DNA of 47,946 bases from Nitrospiraceae bacterium (GTDB lineage: Bacteria > Nitrospirota > Thermodesulfovibrionia > UBA6902), in the NCBI GenBank assembly GCA_020356065.1, contig CP070632.1:1302796-1350741 (forward strand), written 5' to 3'. How positions within the stretch are numbered: the first letter of the stretch is position 1; each line of letters starts with the position of its first letter. Shown here piece after piece: positions 24,712 through 35,100 of the stretch. The translations under genes and the position numbers were made by a program. A model generated the notes under the pieces. The model made no database searches and was not told the DNA's origin. It was given only the letters and a program-made list of their open reading frames with translations.

Positions 24712-24930
24712 ATGATGAACAAAAGACTGTATCTTAAAGTAGGTGACCGTGTCAATCATCTTCATTATGCTTCCTGGGGAAGCGGCGAGGTCGTCGAAGA
24801 GAAGCATTCACATCTTTCAGGGGGGTTCTGTTTTGTAAGGATTCTTTTTAAAGATGGGAAGGAAAGATCGTTCATCAATGATCTTAACAACACACACTGC
24901 TGTTACTACTCAGGGATACGGCTGATATGA
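24712..24930 (+). CDS. Small DUF3553/Tudor-like domain protein
   Basis: The 72-residue product starts KRLYLKVGDRVNHLHYASWG and continues GSGEVVEE, then FVRILFKDGKERSF. This is the pattern of the short SH3/Tudor-like barrel (DUF3553, also found at the end of UvrD-type helicases and related to CarD-like domains). That family has a hydrophobic core KVGDRVxHxxxGxGxV and a final 'VxFxDGxxRxF' strand. The function of single-domain forms is unknown; nucleic acid or RNA polymerase contact is possible. Two ATGs start the frame (24712, 24715). A GGGAG site lies somewhat far upstream, ahead of a five-codon mini-frame that could couple initiation. Confidence 0.6.
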   Translation: MMNKRLYLKVGDRVNHLHYASWGSGEVVEEKHSHLSGGFCFVRILFKDGKERSFINDLNNTHCCYYSGIRLI

Positions 24931-24944
24931 TTCGGATCACACTG

Positions 24945-27566
24945 TCATGTTGTGATTAAGGGATAGTTTTTCTTTACGAAAATTATCTCATCGTCCCTGT
25001 TTTTAACTTTTTCATCAATCTTTGCTTCAAGAACTGCGGTAAGTATTTCCTTAAATACAGGCCCGGGGGAATATCCCATGGTTTTAAGGTCCCTGCCGGT
25101 AAGAACTGGTCTGATATCTCTTAATGAGGTCAGATAAAGTGATACATATTTTTTCTGTTCCCTGTCAGTGGATTTTGCCATGACAAAAAGAACGGTCTGA
25201 ATATTGAGGGGTCGCAGCGTATTATATATTTCGCTCTGGCGCACCTTGTGCAGTTTGTTAAGCGCATCCTCTGCTTTTTCAATGCCGAGAATCATATCGT
25301 CTCTGGCTGATGGAGGCACATCAAGTCTTATCAGTAATTCTGTTCTGTCGCTGTGAGGGAGCTCATCAAGAAGTGCCATGAGAAACAGATGCCCGATATT
25401 GATTTCTTCTTCAAAAAACAGGAGCTTGAACCAGGAAATGGTTTCCTGAATGGAATCAAATATATACTCAAGTGATTTGGTAATTTTCAGGCTGGGATGA
25501 ATAAATTTTAGAAGATCAAGCTCTGCAAGTCTCATTATCGCTTTTTTGGGGTCGGTCTCAACGAACAGCAGAACGAGTTCGTCATACATACGCGTCCCTG
25601 AAAGTTTGTTGAAGAGGTTAATCCGTACGGCAGTTTTTATAAGGTTCAATGTATGCTTGCTGATTTTGAATCCAAACCGTTCGGAAAATCGTATGGCCCT
25701 GAATGCCCTTGTCGGATCTTCGATAAAGCTCAGATTATGAAGTATCCGGATTGTTTTTTCCTTCAGGTCTCTCTGACCCCCAAAAAAGTCGAGCAGCTGC
25801 CCGAAATGGTCCGGGTCAAGTTTCACGGCCATGGTGTTTATGGTAAAGTCCCGTCTGTATAAATCTTTTTTTATGGATGACATCTCTACCCTGGGCAGTG
25901 CGGCAGGTGATTCATAATACTCTGTCCGTGCCGATGCCACATCAAATTTAAGAATGTTGGTAATGACAACAGCTGTACCGAACTTCCTGTGGCTCTTTAC
26001 CTTAACTCCCAGTGTACTGCCCAGTTTTCTGGCAAAGGCTATACCGTCTCCTTCAATTACGATATCGATATCAAGGTTTGTTTCCCCAAGGATCAGGTCT
26101 CTGACAGATCCGCCCACCAGATACGCTGAGTAACCAAGGTCTCTGGCTACGCGACCGCACAACCTGAGAAGATCAACGATTTCAGAAGGAAATTTCGACT
26201 TAATACTGGATGATATATATTTACCCAGCGAAGGCTTATCTGACAGTTTTTCATGGGAGCGCACCCTGTTTTTTTTCAGCAGGCTTTCATACAATGACCG
26301 TAACAGATCAGTTCTTGTAATTGCTCCTACTATTTTTTCTTTCTCCACGACAGGCAAGAACCGCTGGTTCTGCTCTATCATCATTAATTCAATAACATCA
26401 ATTGACGTATGAAGGGAAACAGATGATACATCAGTTGTGCAGAATTCAGAAACCCTGTTTTTGCTGAAACCATGGAACAGGGCCTTTTCCACAACTTCTC
26501 TTGAGATCAGTCCGAAAAGATCTTCTTTTTTCAGGACAGGCAGAACATTGACACTGTATTGAGTCATTGTTCTTTCCGCGGTTTTTATCGTATTGCTCCA
26601 GCGGATTGTTTTTACCGGGCTGGTCATGATGTCCCTGGCAGTTTTCGTCGGGTGTACCTTCTCTTTTAACATACGAAGCAATGCATGTGATACTTCTTCA
26701 AGGGACATGTCCCTGACAACAGCTGATGATGCCTGGGCATGGCCTCCTCCACCGAAGTCATGGAGAATCTCCGATACATCCACTTCCTGGGAATGGCTTC
26801 GAGCAATTACCTGGACCCTGTCTTCCATCATGACCAGTAAAAAAATTGCATCAACATCATCTATTTCCTTTATTATGTGTGCAAGAGGTGAGATGTCCCC
26901 TATGTATGTTTCCCGGGACGCCGTTGTAATTTTTATTCTTGAATCGTGAATGACATGGTCTGTTGAGGAATGAATCAACTCATTTAACAGGTCAATTTCT
27001 TCAGGACCCAGCTGTCTCCGTATATAATTGGACACGATATTCAGGTTCGCGCCTTTTTTCAGAAGATAAGCTGCAGCCATAAGATCTCTTGATGTGGTAC
27101 AGGGAAACATCAGGGACCCTGTCTCTTCGTATATTCCAAGCATGAGCAGCGATGATTCGGCCGGCGTCATTTTCATTCGGTCTTTCTTCAATATTTCCGT
27201 AAAGATGGTTGATGTTGCTCCTACCGGTTCAATTACCTCCTTATGTCCATTGACATCTTCCTCTGATTTCGGATGATGGTCAAAGATATGAATGACTTTG
27301 CCTTTGTTGCTTACAATATCTGAAAGTTTGCCTATCCTGGCAGGGTTTTTTACATCAACGAGTATCAGCCTGGTGATGTCATCAAGATTAATATCCCTGA
27401 GCTTTTTTATGTTCAGGGACATACCTGAATTCTCCAGGAAGTCCCTGACGCTTTTCTCCTGGGATCCGGGGAATACAAGAAATGCGTCTGGATAATATTT
27501 TTTTGCAGCCACCATGGACGCAAGAGCATCAAAGTCTGCATTAAGGTGGGTTGTAATGACATCCAT
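24945..27566 (-). CDS. DHH phosphoesterase-CBS-tRNA nucleotidyltransferase fusion (CCA/A-adding)
   Basis: From ATG 27566 the product is 873 residues. The N-terminal DHH/DHHA1 phosphoesterase part (about 1-310) has THLNADFDALASMVAA, DHHPKSEED and the DHHA1 glycine motif FGGGGHAQASS. Two CBS domains lie at about 310-440 (TARDIMTSPVKTI, VLPVLKK, FLPVVEKEKIVGAI). The C-terminal half is a class II poly(A)/tRNA nucleotidyltransferase with LVGGSVRDLILGETNLDIDI (catalytic Asp pair) near 485 and RRDFTINTMAV. This architecture is known from Aquificota and several Gram-negative lineages, where it adds A or CCA to tRNA 3' ends. No good ribosome site is seen. The following gap holds repeats. Confidence 0.9.
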   Translation of the reverse strand: MDVITTHLNADFDALASMVAAKKYYPDAFLVFPGSQEKSVRDFLENSGMSLNIKKLRDINLDDITRLILVDVKNPARIGKLSDIVSNKGKVIHIFDHHPKSEEDVNGHKEVIEPVGATSTIFTEILKKDRMKMTPAESSLLMLGIYEETGSLMFPCTTSRDLMAAAYLLKKGANLNIVSNYIRRQLGPEEIDLLNELIHSSTDHVIHDSRIKITTASRETYIGDISPLAHIIKEIDDVDAIFLLVMMEDRVQVIARSHSQEVDVSEILHDFGGGGHAQASSAVVRDMSLEEVSHALLRMLKEKVHPTKTARDIMTSPVKTIRWSNTIKTAERTMTQYSVNVLPVLKKEDLFGLISREVVEKALFHGFSKNRVSEFCTTDVSSVSLHTSIDVIELMMIEQNQRFLPVVEKEKIVGAITRTDLLRSLYESLLKKNRVRSHEKLSDKPSLGKYISSSIKSKFPSEIVDLLRLCGRVARDLGYSAYLVGGSVRDLILGETNLDIDIVIEGDGIAFARKLGSTLGVKVKSHRKFGTAVVITNILKFDVASARTEYYESPAALPRVEMSSIKKDLYRRDFTINTMAVKLDPDHFGQLLDFFGGQRDLKEKTIRILHNLSFIEDPTRAFRAIRFSERFGFKISKHTLNLIKTAVRINLFNKLSGTRMYDELVLLFVETDPKKAIMRLAELDLLKFIHPSLKITKSLEYIFDSIQETISWFKLLFFEEEINIGHLFLMALLDELPHSDRTELLIRLDVPPSARDDMILGIEKAEDALNKLHKVRQSEIYNTLRPLNIQTVLFVMAKSTDREQKKYVSLYLTSLRDIRPVLTGRDLKTMGYSPGPVFKEILTAVLEAKIDEKVKNRDDEIIFVKKNYPLITT

Positions 27567-27750
27567 GAGATTAATTATATAACAGATCAACACAAAGTGC
27601 CGTGAACACGATGTGAAAACAGAATTGAATACTGCTCGTTAATGTAGAATGGGATCCTCAGAATGACAGACTTTGGTGAACATTTCTCAGATTAATAAAA
27701 GATCTATCACTGCCCCTCTGAGTCTGCCCATTACAGGGGGCGATTAACAT

Positions 27751-27783
27751 CCCATCCCTCCAAGGGAGGGGCAGGGGAGGTTG
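27751..27783 (+). repeat. Dispersed G-rich hairpin repeat, family B, second copy
   Basis: CCCATCCCTCCAAGGGAGGGGCAGGGGAGG resembles the element in the murG-murC gap (12391-12428). CCCTCC/GGAGGG forms the hairpin. It sits just past the 3' end of the rpoD-family gene but without a T-run on either side. The AGAATGACAG at 27660-27669 nearby is like the end of family A. Confidence 0.5.
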
Positions 27784-27798
27784 TCTTTTAGCTTCTGT

Positions 27799-29268
27799 TC
27801 ACACTTTCTCAAGAAACATTCTGAGTGAGTGACTCCTGGCAGGATGTTTAAGTTTTCTGAGGGCCTTGCCTTCAAGTTGCCTGATTCTTTCCCTGGTCAC
27901 TTTAAACTTCTTACCCACTTCCTCAAGCGTTTCGGATGTTCCATTGCCGATACCGAATCGCCTTTTTATTATTTCAGCTTCCTTGTGTGAGAGCGAACCG
28001 ATTACTTTTCTTACCTGTGTTATCAGCTCCTGCTGGATGACAATATCCAGGGGGATAATGGAAGCCTTGTCCTCGATGAAATCTTCAAGGTGGCTGTCTT
28101 CGTCACTGCCTATTGGTGTTTCCAGAGAGATCGGTTCTTTGCATATTTTAAGAACTGCCCTGACTTTTTCAACAGGGAGCTGCATCCTTCCCGCAATTTC
28201 CTCTACCTTCGGTTCTCTGCCAAGCTCCTGAACAAGACGTTTCGACACCTGTGTAAGCCTGTTAATTGTTTCTATCATATGGACCGGCAGACGTATCGTC
28301 CGTGCCTGGTCAGCCAAAGCTCTTGTTATGGCCTGCCTTATCCACCATGTTGCATATGTACTGAACTTATATCCTTTTGTGTAATCAAACTTGTCAACCG
28401 CTCTCATCAATCCTATGTTACCTTCCTGAATCAAATCCGGAAGACTGAGTCCTCTGCCATAATACTTCCTTGCAATACTTATTACGAGCCTCAGGTTTGC
28501 TTCAGTCAGCTTTCGCTTTGCTTTTTGAATTTCCTGTTCGCTCTTGTTTATCTTATCTAATGCCCGCCGGACCTGTTCTCCACTTATGCCCAGCTCAGAC
28601 TCAAGCTGCTTTAACGACCTGATCCTGGACTTATCTTGCATCTCAGATGGGACATTTTCAGCCAGATCCGTATACAGAACGGATACCCGTTTAAACTTAT
28701 CCATAAAGCTTTTAATGATATCATCTCTCAGGCCCAGCATATGAATTTTATTGATAATTTTCAGGATTATTTTGTTAAGCTGGATCTTCACCTTAGTGAT
28801 ATCCGGTTTGTTTGGATTTTTTCTGGAATAACTCTCAACAAGACTGTCCCTTTTACTGATATACGATTTTATCGCCCGGATATTCTTCGTGAAATTATCA
28901 AACACGATCTCTTTTTCTTTGGCAGAGAAATCTCTTTCTAAATATATTAAGGAATTTATAGCTGACCCGTTTATCTTAACCTGATCATAAAACTTCAGAA
29001 TATCATTTATGATAAGTGGGGATGAAAATATGATATCTGCAATCCTGTTCTTTTCCCGCTCGATTACTTTTGCAATTTCCACCTCCCCCTTTTTTGTCAG
29101 CAGAGGGAGGGTCTCCATATCATGCAGATACATCTTGATGGGGTCGTCAGAAGAATAATTGAATGAAGCAGTTATTCGCCTGACCTTGTGCGTACTATCT
29201 TCTGTGCTTTCCGGTGTCAATAGGGCAGTGGCATCATCTGGTACGATATGAGTTGTCTTTTGAAACAT
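27799..29268 (-). CDS. RNA polymerase sigma factor, RpoD/sigma-70 family
   Basis: This 489-residue protein has region 1.2 ([20 protein letters not shown]), a long non-conserved region and region 2 ([60 protein letters not shown]). Region 3 begins [18 protein letters not shown], and region 4.2 carries the helix-turn-helix [20 protein letters not shown]. Regions 2.4 and 4.2 look primary-like, so it should read TTGACA/TATAAT-type promoters. The usual N-terminal region 1.1 is missing and there is no dnaG or rpsU beside it. It may be the housekeeping factor or an RpoD/RpoS-like paralogue. GGAGGAG precedes the ATG. The gene overlaps the small gene upstream by 35 bases. Confidence 0.9.
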   Translation of the reverse strand: MFQKTTHIVPDDATALLTPESTEDSTHKVRRITASFNYSSDDPIKMYLHDMETLPLLTKKGEVEIAKVIEREKNRIADIIFSSPLIINDILKFYDQVKINGSAINSLIYLERDFSAKEKEIVFDNFTKNIRAIKSYISKRDSLVESYSRKNPNKPDITKVKIQLNKIILKIINKIHMLGLRDDIIKSFMDKFKRVSVLYTDLAENVPSEMQDKSRIRSLKQLESELGISGEQVRRALDKINKSEQEIQKAKRKLTEANLRLVISIARKYYGRGLSLPDLIQEGNIGLMRAVDKFDYTKGYKFSTYATWWIRQAITRALADQARTIRLPVHMIETINRLTQVSKRLVQELGREPKVEEIAGRMQLPVEKVRAVLKICKEPISLETPIGSDEDSHLEDFIEDKASIIPLDIVIQQELITQVRKVIGSLSHKEAEIIKRRFGIGNGTSETLEEVGKKFKVTRERIRQLEGKALRKLKHPARSHSLRMFLEKV

Positions 29269-29452
29269 TATCTTCTCCTCCCAATAGATGTAAGATGTTA
29301 TTCTGCTTTGTTGAATTCATCCCTGCAATTTCTGCACAAATTCTGAATCCGTCTCCTTCAAAGAAATCCTTGCTTTCATCTCTGTGTGAAGGGTTCCAGA
29401 GGTCCTCCATAGACTGCAAAATCACCGCTTCTGCAAGGCTTTTATATCCCAT
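29234..29452 (-). CDS. Small protein of unknown family between STAS and sigma genes
   Basis: From ATG 29452 it has 72 residues (81 from an overlapping GTG at 29479). The sequence has a coherent pattern, [19 protein letters not shown] then [19 protein letters not shown], which reads like a compact helical domain. I recall similar AVIxQAxxD...FF...F..C short proteins in phage and bacterial genomes but cannot name a function. The start lies four bases after the STAS gene stop and the 3' end overlaps the sigma gene by 35 bases. Translation is therefore probably coupled on both sides, and the product may act with the sigma factor. Confidence 0.65.
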   Translation of the reverse strand: MGYKSLAEAVILQSMEDLWNPSHRDESKDFFEGDGFRICAEIAGMNSTKQNNILHLLGGEDNVSKDNSYRTR

Positions 29453-29456
29453 GGCT

Positions 29457-29807
29457 TTAATTGACTCCACGCAGGACACCGTCCTTTCCGGAGTCCTTCT
29501 TATGATCTGAAATGGCTGCTGGATTTTTCAAAAGCTCGCAATAAAATATTTCGGATATATAGTTCCGGGGTATTTCCGTCATGATAATTTTATTATTCAA
29601 ACGTATGGATGTGTGATATGCCTTGTTCAGTAACTTGAGACTTTTATGATTAATATACGTGATATCCCTGAAGTTGATTACTGACCTGTTCAAACTATGA
29701 ACTGCCTTCATCAGCAGAAGCTTTAAATTATCTTCGGAATCGGTATTTATATCGCCACTCAAATAGAAAATTTCAATATGTTCAGATGATTCATGCCTGA
29801 CTTTCAT
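29457..29807 (-). CDS. STAS-domain protein (anti-anti-sigma-like)
   Basis: The 116-residue product reads as a single STAS domain: strand IEIFYLSGDINTDSEDNLKL, helix, strand SVINFRDITYINHKSLKLLN, helix, strand KIIMTEIPRNYISEIF. STAS proteins of the SpoIIAA/RsbV type bind anti-sigma kinases and free a sigma factor. Where those have Asp-Ser-Ser-Gly with the phosphorylated Ser, this one has Asn-His-Lys-Ser, so normal phospho-control is doubtful. AGGAGAG precedes the ATG. It is first of three overlapping genes ending in a sigma factor, which suggests a joint regulatory role. No anti-sigma kinase is seen in the window. Confidence 0.7.
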   Translation of the reverse strand: MKVRHESSEHIEIFYLSGDINTDSEDNLKLLLMKAVHSLNRSVINFRDITYINHKSLKLLNKAYHTSIRLNNKIIMTEIPRNYISEIFYCELLKNPAAISDHKKDSGKDGVLRGVN

Positions 29808-29884
29808 TTGCTCTCCTGTGTCTCTAAACTTACTGCTGTTCGTTTACACTGTACCGATTCATTGATATCGGTATGCCATACTGA

Positions 29885-30091
29885 TCAGTTCATCTCCAAT
29901 GAATTGAATCTCCTTTTTGTCTTATGAGATGAATGTTTATCCCCGCCTTTCAACTGAAAAATCTCACAGGTTTTAAAATGATTTACGCAATAGTGAATTG
30001 CTGAATCAATATTGCGGCTCGTCATATTAAAACAGTGACATTGCGAAAACGGTTTTCGTACGAACGGGCATATCTCGGTGCTGGTATTCAT
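29885..30091 (-). CDS. Small Cys-rich protein, unknown
   Basis: I place the start at ATG 30091, with AGGAAG six bases upstream, giving 68 residues; an ATG two codons earlier is possible. Five cysteines are spaced as CPFVRKPFSQCHC, then IHYCVNHFKTCEIF, and the tail is basic. Small proteins with a CP-x-C-x-C and YC...CxIY pattern occur in related genomes, and the spacing suggests a zinc or iron-sulfur site. The function is unknown. It lies upstream of the STAS/sigma set on the same strand with a 77-base gap, so it may belong to the same transcript. Confidence 0.55.
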   Translation of the reverse strand: MNTSTEICPFVRKPFSQCHCFNMTSRNIDSAIHYCVNHFKTCEIFQLKGGDKHSSHKTKRRFNSLEMN

Positions 30092-30143
30092 AGCCATCTT
30101 CCTGCCTGATGCTTGATTACCCCAAAAATATGGGATGTATTGT

Positions 30144-30158
30144 GTTACTTTCAGTAAC
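30144..30158. promoter_or_regulatory. Palindrome upstream of the Cys-rich protein gene
   Basis: GTTACTTTCAGTAAC is a 6-bp inverted repeat around TTC, about 53 bases upstream of the start at 30091. It may be an operator. The stretch 30170-30414 beyond it is AT-rich and shows no gene. Confidence 0.35.
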
Positions 30159-30414
30159 TTTTCTCTCAATACTGTTAATTGAATCTTTGATGAGACTCTT
30201 AAAGTATTACAATTAACATGCCAGTAGTTTTTAATTATATTTATAATTTCTTTAATGACAATATTTATTAAGAATACGGGAGTAGGGTTGTGGGGTGTTA
30301 CAAATTATGCTTTAAATACAATAACTAACAGGGATGACTCTTAGTAGATGACGATTATTAACCAGTCATATCATAATATCAGGGAGTAATAACTTGGGCA
30401 CATTTGGCAACTAA

Positions 30415-30467
30415 AACCATGACATGACATGGTTATTGATGTCATGGTATCGTGTCATGTCGTGGTT
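30415..30467 (-). terminator. Terminator of the sigma-54 regulator operon
   Basis: A 15-bp stem (30415-30429 with 30453-30467, one G-T pair) encloses a 23-base loop with its own CATGAC/GTCATG pairing. On the minus strand it is followed by TTTTAGTT. It begins 12 bases after the regulator stop at 30479. Confidence 0.75.
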
Positions 30468-30478
30468 AAGTATTCCTG

Positions 30479-32170
30479 CTACTCAACATTAATATTGTAT
30501 TTCTCAATCTTTCGGAAGATCGTACGGACATTAATGCCAAGAAGACGGGCGGCTTTTGCTTTATTACCCCCGGACTGTATAAGAGCGTTGCGCACGGTAT
30601 GGGGATCAACCTCAGTACTTTTAGAATGTACGGTTTGATCAGATATGTAATTACTGAAATTGCCGGGCAGATGCTCTTGGGCAATAATCGTACTCTTACA
30701 GAGTACAAAGGCATGCTCCATTGCATGTTCAAGTTCCCTTATATTTCCCGGCCAGTCGTAGGCCAAGAATATTTTCAGAACGCCATCGGATATTGCCTTG
30801 ATATCCTTATTAAATTTACTGTTGAACCTGTTTAAAAAATGGTCTGTAAGGAGAGGGATATCATCCTTGCGGTCACGCAGAGGAGGGACATGAATCTCCA
30901 CAACATTTAATCTGTAATAAAGATCATCTCTGAATTCTCCCTTTCGGACCTTCTCTGCAAGGTCCTGGTTGGTAGCTGCAATGACCCGTACATCAACCTT
31001 GATGGGAGTTGAATCACCCACAGGTTCAAAAACTCTTTCCTGTAACACCCTGAGAAGCTTTAACTGCATTCTCGGGGTAATATCTCCTATTTCATCAAGA
31101 AAAATGGTGCCTGTGTCTGCTTTCTGAAATCGGCCGACCTTGTTTTTATCAGCTCCGGTGAAAGCCCCTTTTACATGGCCGAACAGTTCACTTTCCAGCA
31201 GACTTTCCGTAAGGGCAGAACAGTTCACCTTGATAATCGGGCGGTCACGCCTGTCACCGCTGTAATGGATTGCATCAGCCACAAGTTCTTTGCCTGTACC
31301 GCTTTCTCCGGTTATCAGTACGGTTGTCTGTATATCAGAAAGGTCTTCAATGAGCGAATATATTTTTTGCATATGTTCATTTTTCCCGATGATATTAAGA
31401 TGCTGGCGGCGCTGCTTCAGGTCACGTTCAAGATTATTTATCTGTGTCTCGTCCCTGATAACAATCACTGCTCCTGAGAATAGGTTATGACTGTCAAGAA
31501 GAGGGGATGTGTTTAAGGTTACGATCTTTCGGAGATGTCCGTTGTGCACACATTCTGCGCGGCTGATCTCAAAGCCCATGTGACCTGATATAGTTTTTTG
31601 AAGCACATCAAGACATTTTATTCTGCAGTCAGGACGCTGATAGGCAAATGGCTTACCAATAGAGTCCCGGCCCAGACCGCAGATTTTTTTCGCCGCTTCA
31701 TTAATTTCAAGCACATTAAGGTCTTTGTCAACCGTAATAATTGCATCCTTAACACTCCTGAAAATTGCCTCAAGATTGGACCGGTACTGTTCCGCTTTAT
31801 CCTGAAGTGTCTTATGCTGTAAAGCAAGTGTAGCTATATGAATAAGTGCATCATGACGGACCGGTTTAGGTATATAATCAAATGCTCCCAGCCGTACCGC
31901 ATCAGATGCGGTTTCAATATTGGGATAACCTGTCACCATCACAACTGCCGGGCGCTTTTTATGCTGCTTCACCTCCTGGAGGAGATCAATCCCTGTTTTG
32001 CCGCCAAGGATGATATCGGCAAATATAAGGTCATAGTCGTTCCGGCTCATCTTTTCAATGGCCATATCAAAATCAGATGCCGTATCTATTTCATGACCTT
32101 CTTCAGCAAGAAAGTTCTCAAATGTATACCTGATACTTTCTTCGTCGTCAACTATCAATATTCTGGCCAT
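30479..32170 (-). CDS. Sigma-54-dependent response regulator (REC-PAS-AAA+-Fis HTH)
   Basis: This 563-residue activator of RpoN promoters has a receiver domain at 1-120 (D8-D9, phosphoacceptor D52, K near 102). A PAS domain follows at about 130-245 with RPDCRIKCLDVL. The AAA+ domain lies at about 255-490: Walker A GESGTGKE, the sigma-54 contact loop GAFTGA, Walker B GTIFLDEIGD and the arginine region WPGNIRELEHA. A Fis-type helix-turn-helix (NALIQSGGNKAKAARLLGI) ends it. All key residues are intact. It starts 24 bases after the multi-PAS kinase gene, with AGGAG before its ATG, so the two form a two-component pair. Its target is not shown; the -24/-12 promoter at 23408 is one candidate. Confidence 0.95.
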   Translation of the reverse strand: MARILIVDDEESIRYTFENFLAEEGHEIDTASDFDMAIEKMSRNDYDLIFADIILGGKTGIDLLQEVKQHKKRPAVVMVTGYPNIETASDAVRLGAFDYIPKPVRHDALIHIATLALQHKTLQDKAEQYRSNLEAIFRSVKDAIITVDKDLNVLEINEAAKKICGLGRDSIGKPFAYQRPDCRIKCLDVLQKTISGHMGFEISRAECVHNGHLRKIVTLNTSPLLDSHNLFSGAVIVIRDETQINNLERDLKQRRQHLNIIGKNEHMQKIYSLIEDLSDIQTTVLITGESGTGKELVADAIHYSGDRRDRPIIKVNCSALTESLLESELFGHVKGAFTGADKNKVGRFQKADTGTIFLDEIGDITPRMQLKLLRVLQERVFEPVGDSTPIKVDVRVIAATNQDLAEKVRKGEFRDDLYYRLNVVEIHVPPLRDRKDDIPLLTDHFLNRFNSKFNKDIKAISDGVLKIFLAYDWPGNIRELEHAMEHAFVLCKSTIIAQEHLPGNFSNYISDQTVHSKSTEVDPHTVRNALIQSGGNKAKAARLLGINVRTIFRKIEKYNINVE

Positions 32171-32194
32171 CGTATAGAGCTCCTGTCATCTCGT

Positions 32195-35100
32195 TTATTT
32201 CGTCTGGTCCTGGGCAGGCAGGTCGATACAGACATGAGTAAATTCTCCTTCTACGCTGTTGAACAGCATTTTTCCTTTATGATCACTTACTATGCCATGG
32301 CTTATGCTCAATCCAAGACCGGTCCCTATATTTCCTGCTTTTGTTGAGAAAAAGGGGTTCATTATTTTATCCATTATCCTGGCCGGGATCCCGGTGCCAT
32401 GATCTTGAAAAATTGTCCTTACATAAAGGGTGTTATCGACAGATACCGGACTGCATGTAATTTCCAGTATTTTATCAGTATGTTCACCATCGTATTTTTC
32501 ATTCAGCGCGTATCGTGCGTTACTCAGTACATTGAGGAAAACCTGTTCAATCTGCTGTGGTTGTGCGATGATCGGGGGAAGATTATGAGGAATGTTGATT
32601 TTCAGTTTGATTCCGTCTTTGCGCATCTGGGTTTCTGTCAATGCCAGAGATTCAGACATGATTCTGTACACGTTCACAGGATTTTTTTCCTCCTTGCTGT
32701 CTCTTGCAAAAGAGAGAAGGCTTCTTACAATGTTTGCGATACGGTCTCCTTCTTTTATAATCCTTGACGCAACGTCTTTTTCACTGCTGCCATGTGAACT
32801 TTTCCTGGACAGTATCTCTGCGTAATTTATTATTCCATTAATCGGATTGTTTATCTCATGCGCCACACCTGCAGCCAGTTCTCCAAGCGAAGCAAGATGA
32901 CCCGCACGCATTGTTTCTGCTTCAGCCAGCTTCCGTTCGGTTATGTCACGTGCAATCGCTCTGGTTCCCGTCATCCTGCCATGTTTATCATAATTAGCAA
33001 ATACGTTGATAATGGCAGGAAATGTTGTCCCGTCCTTTCTTATAAAGGTTCTCTCAAGATTAAACAATGCTCCCTTTTCCTGCAGCTGCACATGGTCATC
33101 ATCAAGAAAGGCCCTGGACTCCTTTGTGAAAAAATTGGCAAGAGGCCTTCCGATAATATCCTCTTTCGCATAGCCAAGCATGGATGCCTCAGTCTGATTG
33201 CAGTCAATAATAATTTTTTCTTTATTGAGGGTATGATACATGTCAGGAGCATTATCATAAAGATCACGGTATTTTTTTTCTGATAACCTGAGGGCCTCTT
33301 CAGCAGTTCTTCGCTGTATTATTTCGTCTTTGAGAAGGTTTATTGCAGAAGATAAGTCTGCAGTCTTTTCCCTTACAAGACCTTCAAGTTGGTTGCGATG
33401 TTTTTCAAGCTCTGCTTCGGTCTCTTTTCGTTCGGAAATATCACGGACAATATGTATCAATCCTGAAAATCCGTTATCGCTGTCAAACCTCGGTATGGCG
33501 CTTACTTCTATATATTTCTTCAGATGTGGTTCATAAAATTCATGAACGGAAGGAGTCGTTGTCTTCATAGATTCACAGCTTGGACAGTTCTCGGGAGGGG
33601 TGTCCGTCCCATGATAATATTCAAAGCATTTACACCGGGGGGAGACCTCAGCAGACACGTTAAGGAAGTGCTGAGCCGTCTTATTGGCCCTTAATATATT
33701 GAAGTCCCTGTCGTGAATGGTGATCATGTCCTCGATCGAGTCAAAGGTGCTTTCCCAGTCCAGTTTTGACTGAAGAATTAAACTCTCCATTTTCTTTCGT
33801 GCCGTTATATCGATAAGCGAGGTCATAATGTGTGAAGCCCTGCCATATTCCCGAAGGAGGGTCGCATTTATGTGTCCCCATACCAGACTGCCGTCTTTTC
33901 TGTAATATCTTTTTTCCATCTGATAATTCTGGCTTTTGCCCTGCAGCAGCTCAGCCATAAGCAATTTGTTTTCAGGTATATCATCAGGAAATGAGAGATC
34001 AGGGATACTCTTTTGTTTTAATTCTGTTTCAGTGTATCCGAAAAATTTCCGGAATGCATTATTGAATAAGGCATTTTTCAGTTTATTGTCAAATATAAGT
34101 GAATCTTGTGATATCAGGGGGTTAATGATAATTCCAACCGGTGACATCTCAAAGAATGTCCTGAACTTCTCTTCACTTGTTATCAGGGCTTCCTCTGACT
34201 GTTTTCGGTTTATCCCGAGTGCTATCTCATCTGCTATTGAATCAAGAGATTTGAAGGCCACTTCAGAGAGGGGCTTGCGTAAGAAAACAGCTATTACACC
34301 AATCAATGAATCAGAAATGATCAACGGATAACCCGCAAAGGCCTTCATCCCCTCCCTTTTTACCCATTCCTGATCATGGATGTGTGGATCACCAATAAGG
34401 CTGTTACTCAGATGTGGCTTCTTTTCTCTGGCAATAAAACCGATTTTATACTGTCCGACCGAAATCCGGCTGTGCTTCCCATCTGTACGGGTGCACATAC
34501 CTGAACTTGCGCGAAGTTCCAGGGTATCTCCCTTATTATCCAGTATCCAGATACGCGCAAAGGCAGCCCCAAGATTATTGATAAATGCATCACAGCATTG
34601 CTGCAGCATCTCATCAAGTGTTTCCCCCTTGGTAAGGGCAAGTCCGATACTGGCCCGAAGTTCGGCCAGGCTTGCCTGCTCTTTTATCAGAATCTGAGAT
34701 TGAATACGTTTTGATATGTCTCTGACCGCTTCGATTCCTGCGTATATGTTGCCATCCGAATCTTTCACAGGTGATGCAGTAATCTCAACGTGCATCGTGC
34801 CATTATCAGTGGAAACGCTTCTTGTTGATTTATACATTTCGCCTGTTTCAAAGGCTTTTGCGACAGGGCATCCTTCGCATACGGTATCTCTTTTTTCATA
34901 CGCCTCAAAACAATACGCTCCAACATGGTCACCTATCATGCTCTTGTGCATTTCGTTCTGATACAAGACCCTGAAATCCCTGCCCTGTATGCTTATTCCG
35001 TCACCTATGGCAGCAATTATGCCTTCTGATTTTGCTTTTTCTGCATTTGCAAAGGAAATTGCCTGTTTCATTTTATCTTCCGATACCCGGTATTTTTGAA

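Noticed and set aside
27799-29268. Naming the sigma factor rpoD outright
   Set aside because: Regions 2 and 4 are primary-like, but region 1.1 is missing and the usual dnaG neighbour is absent, so a paralogue is equally possible.
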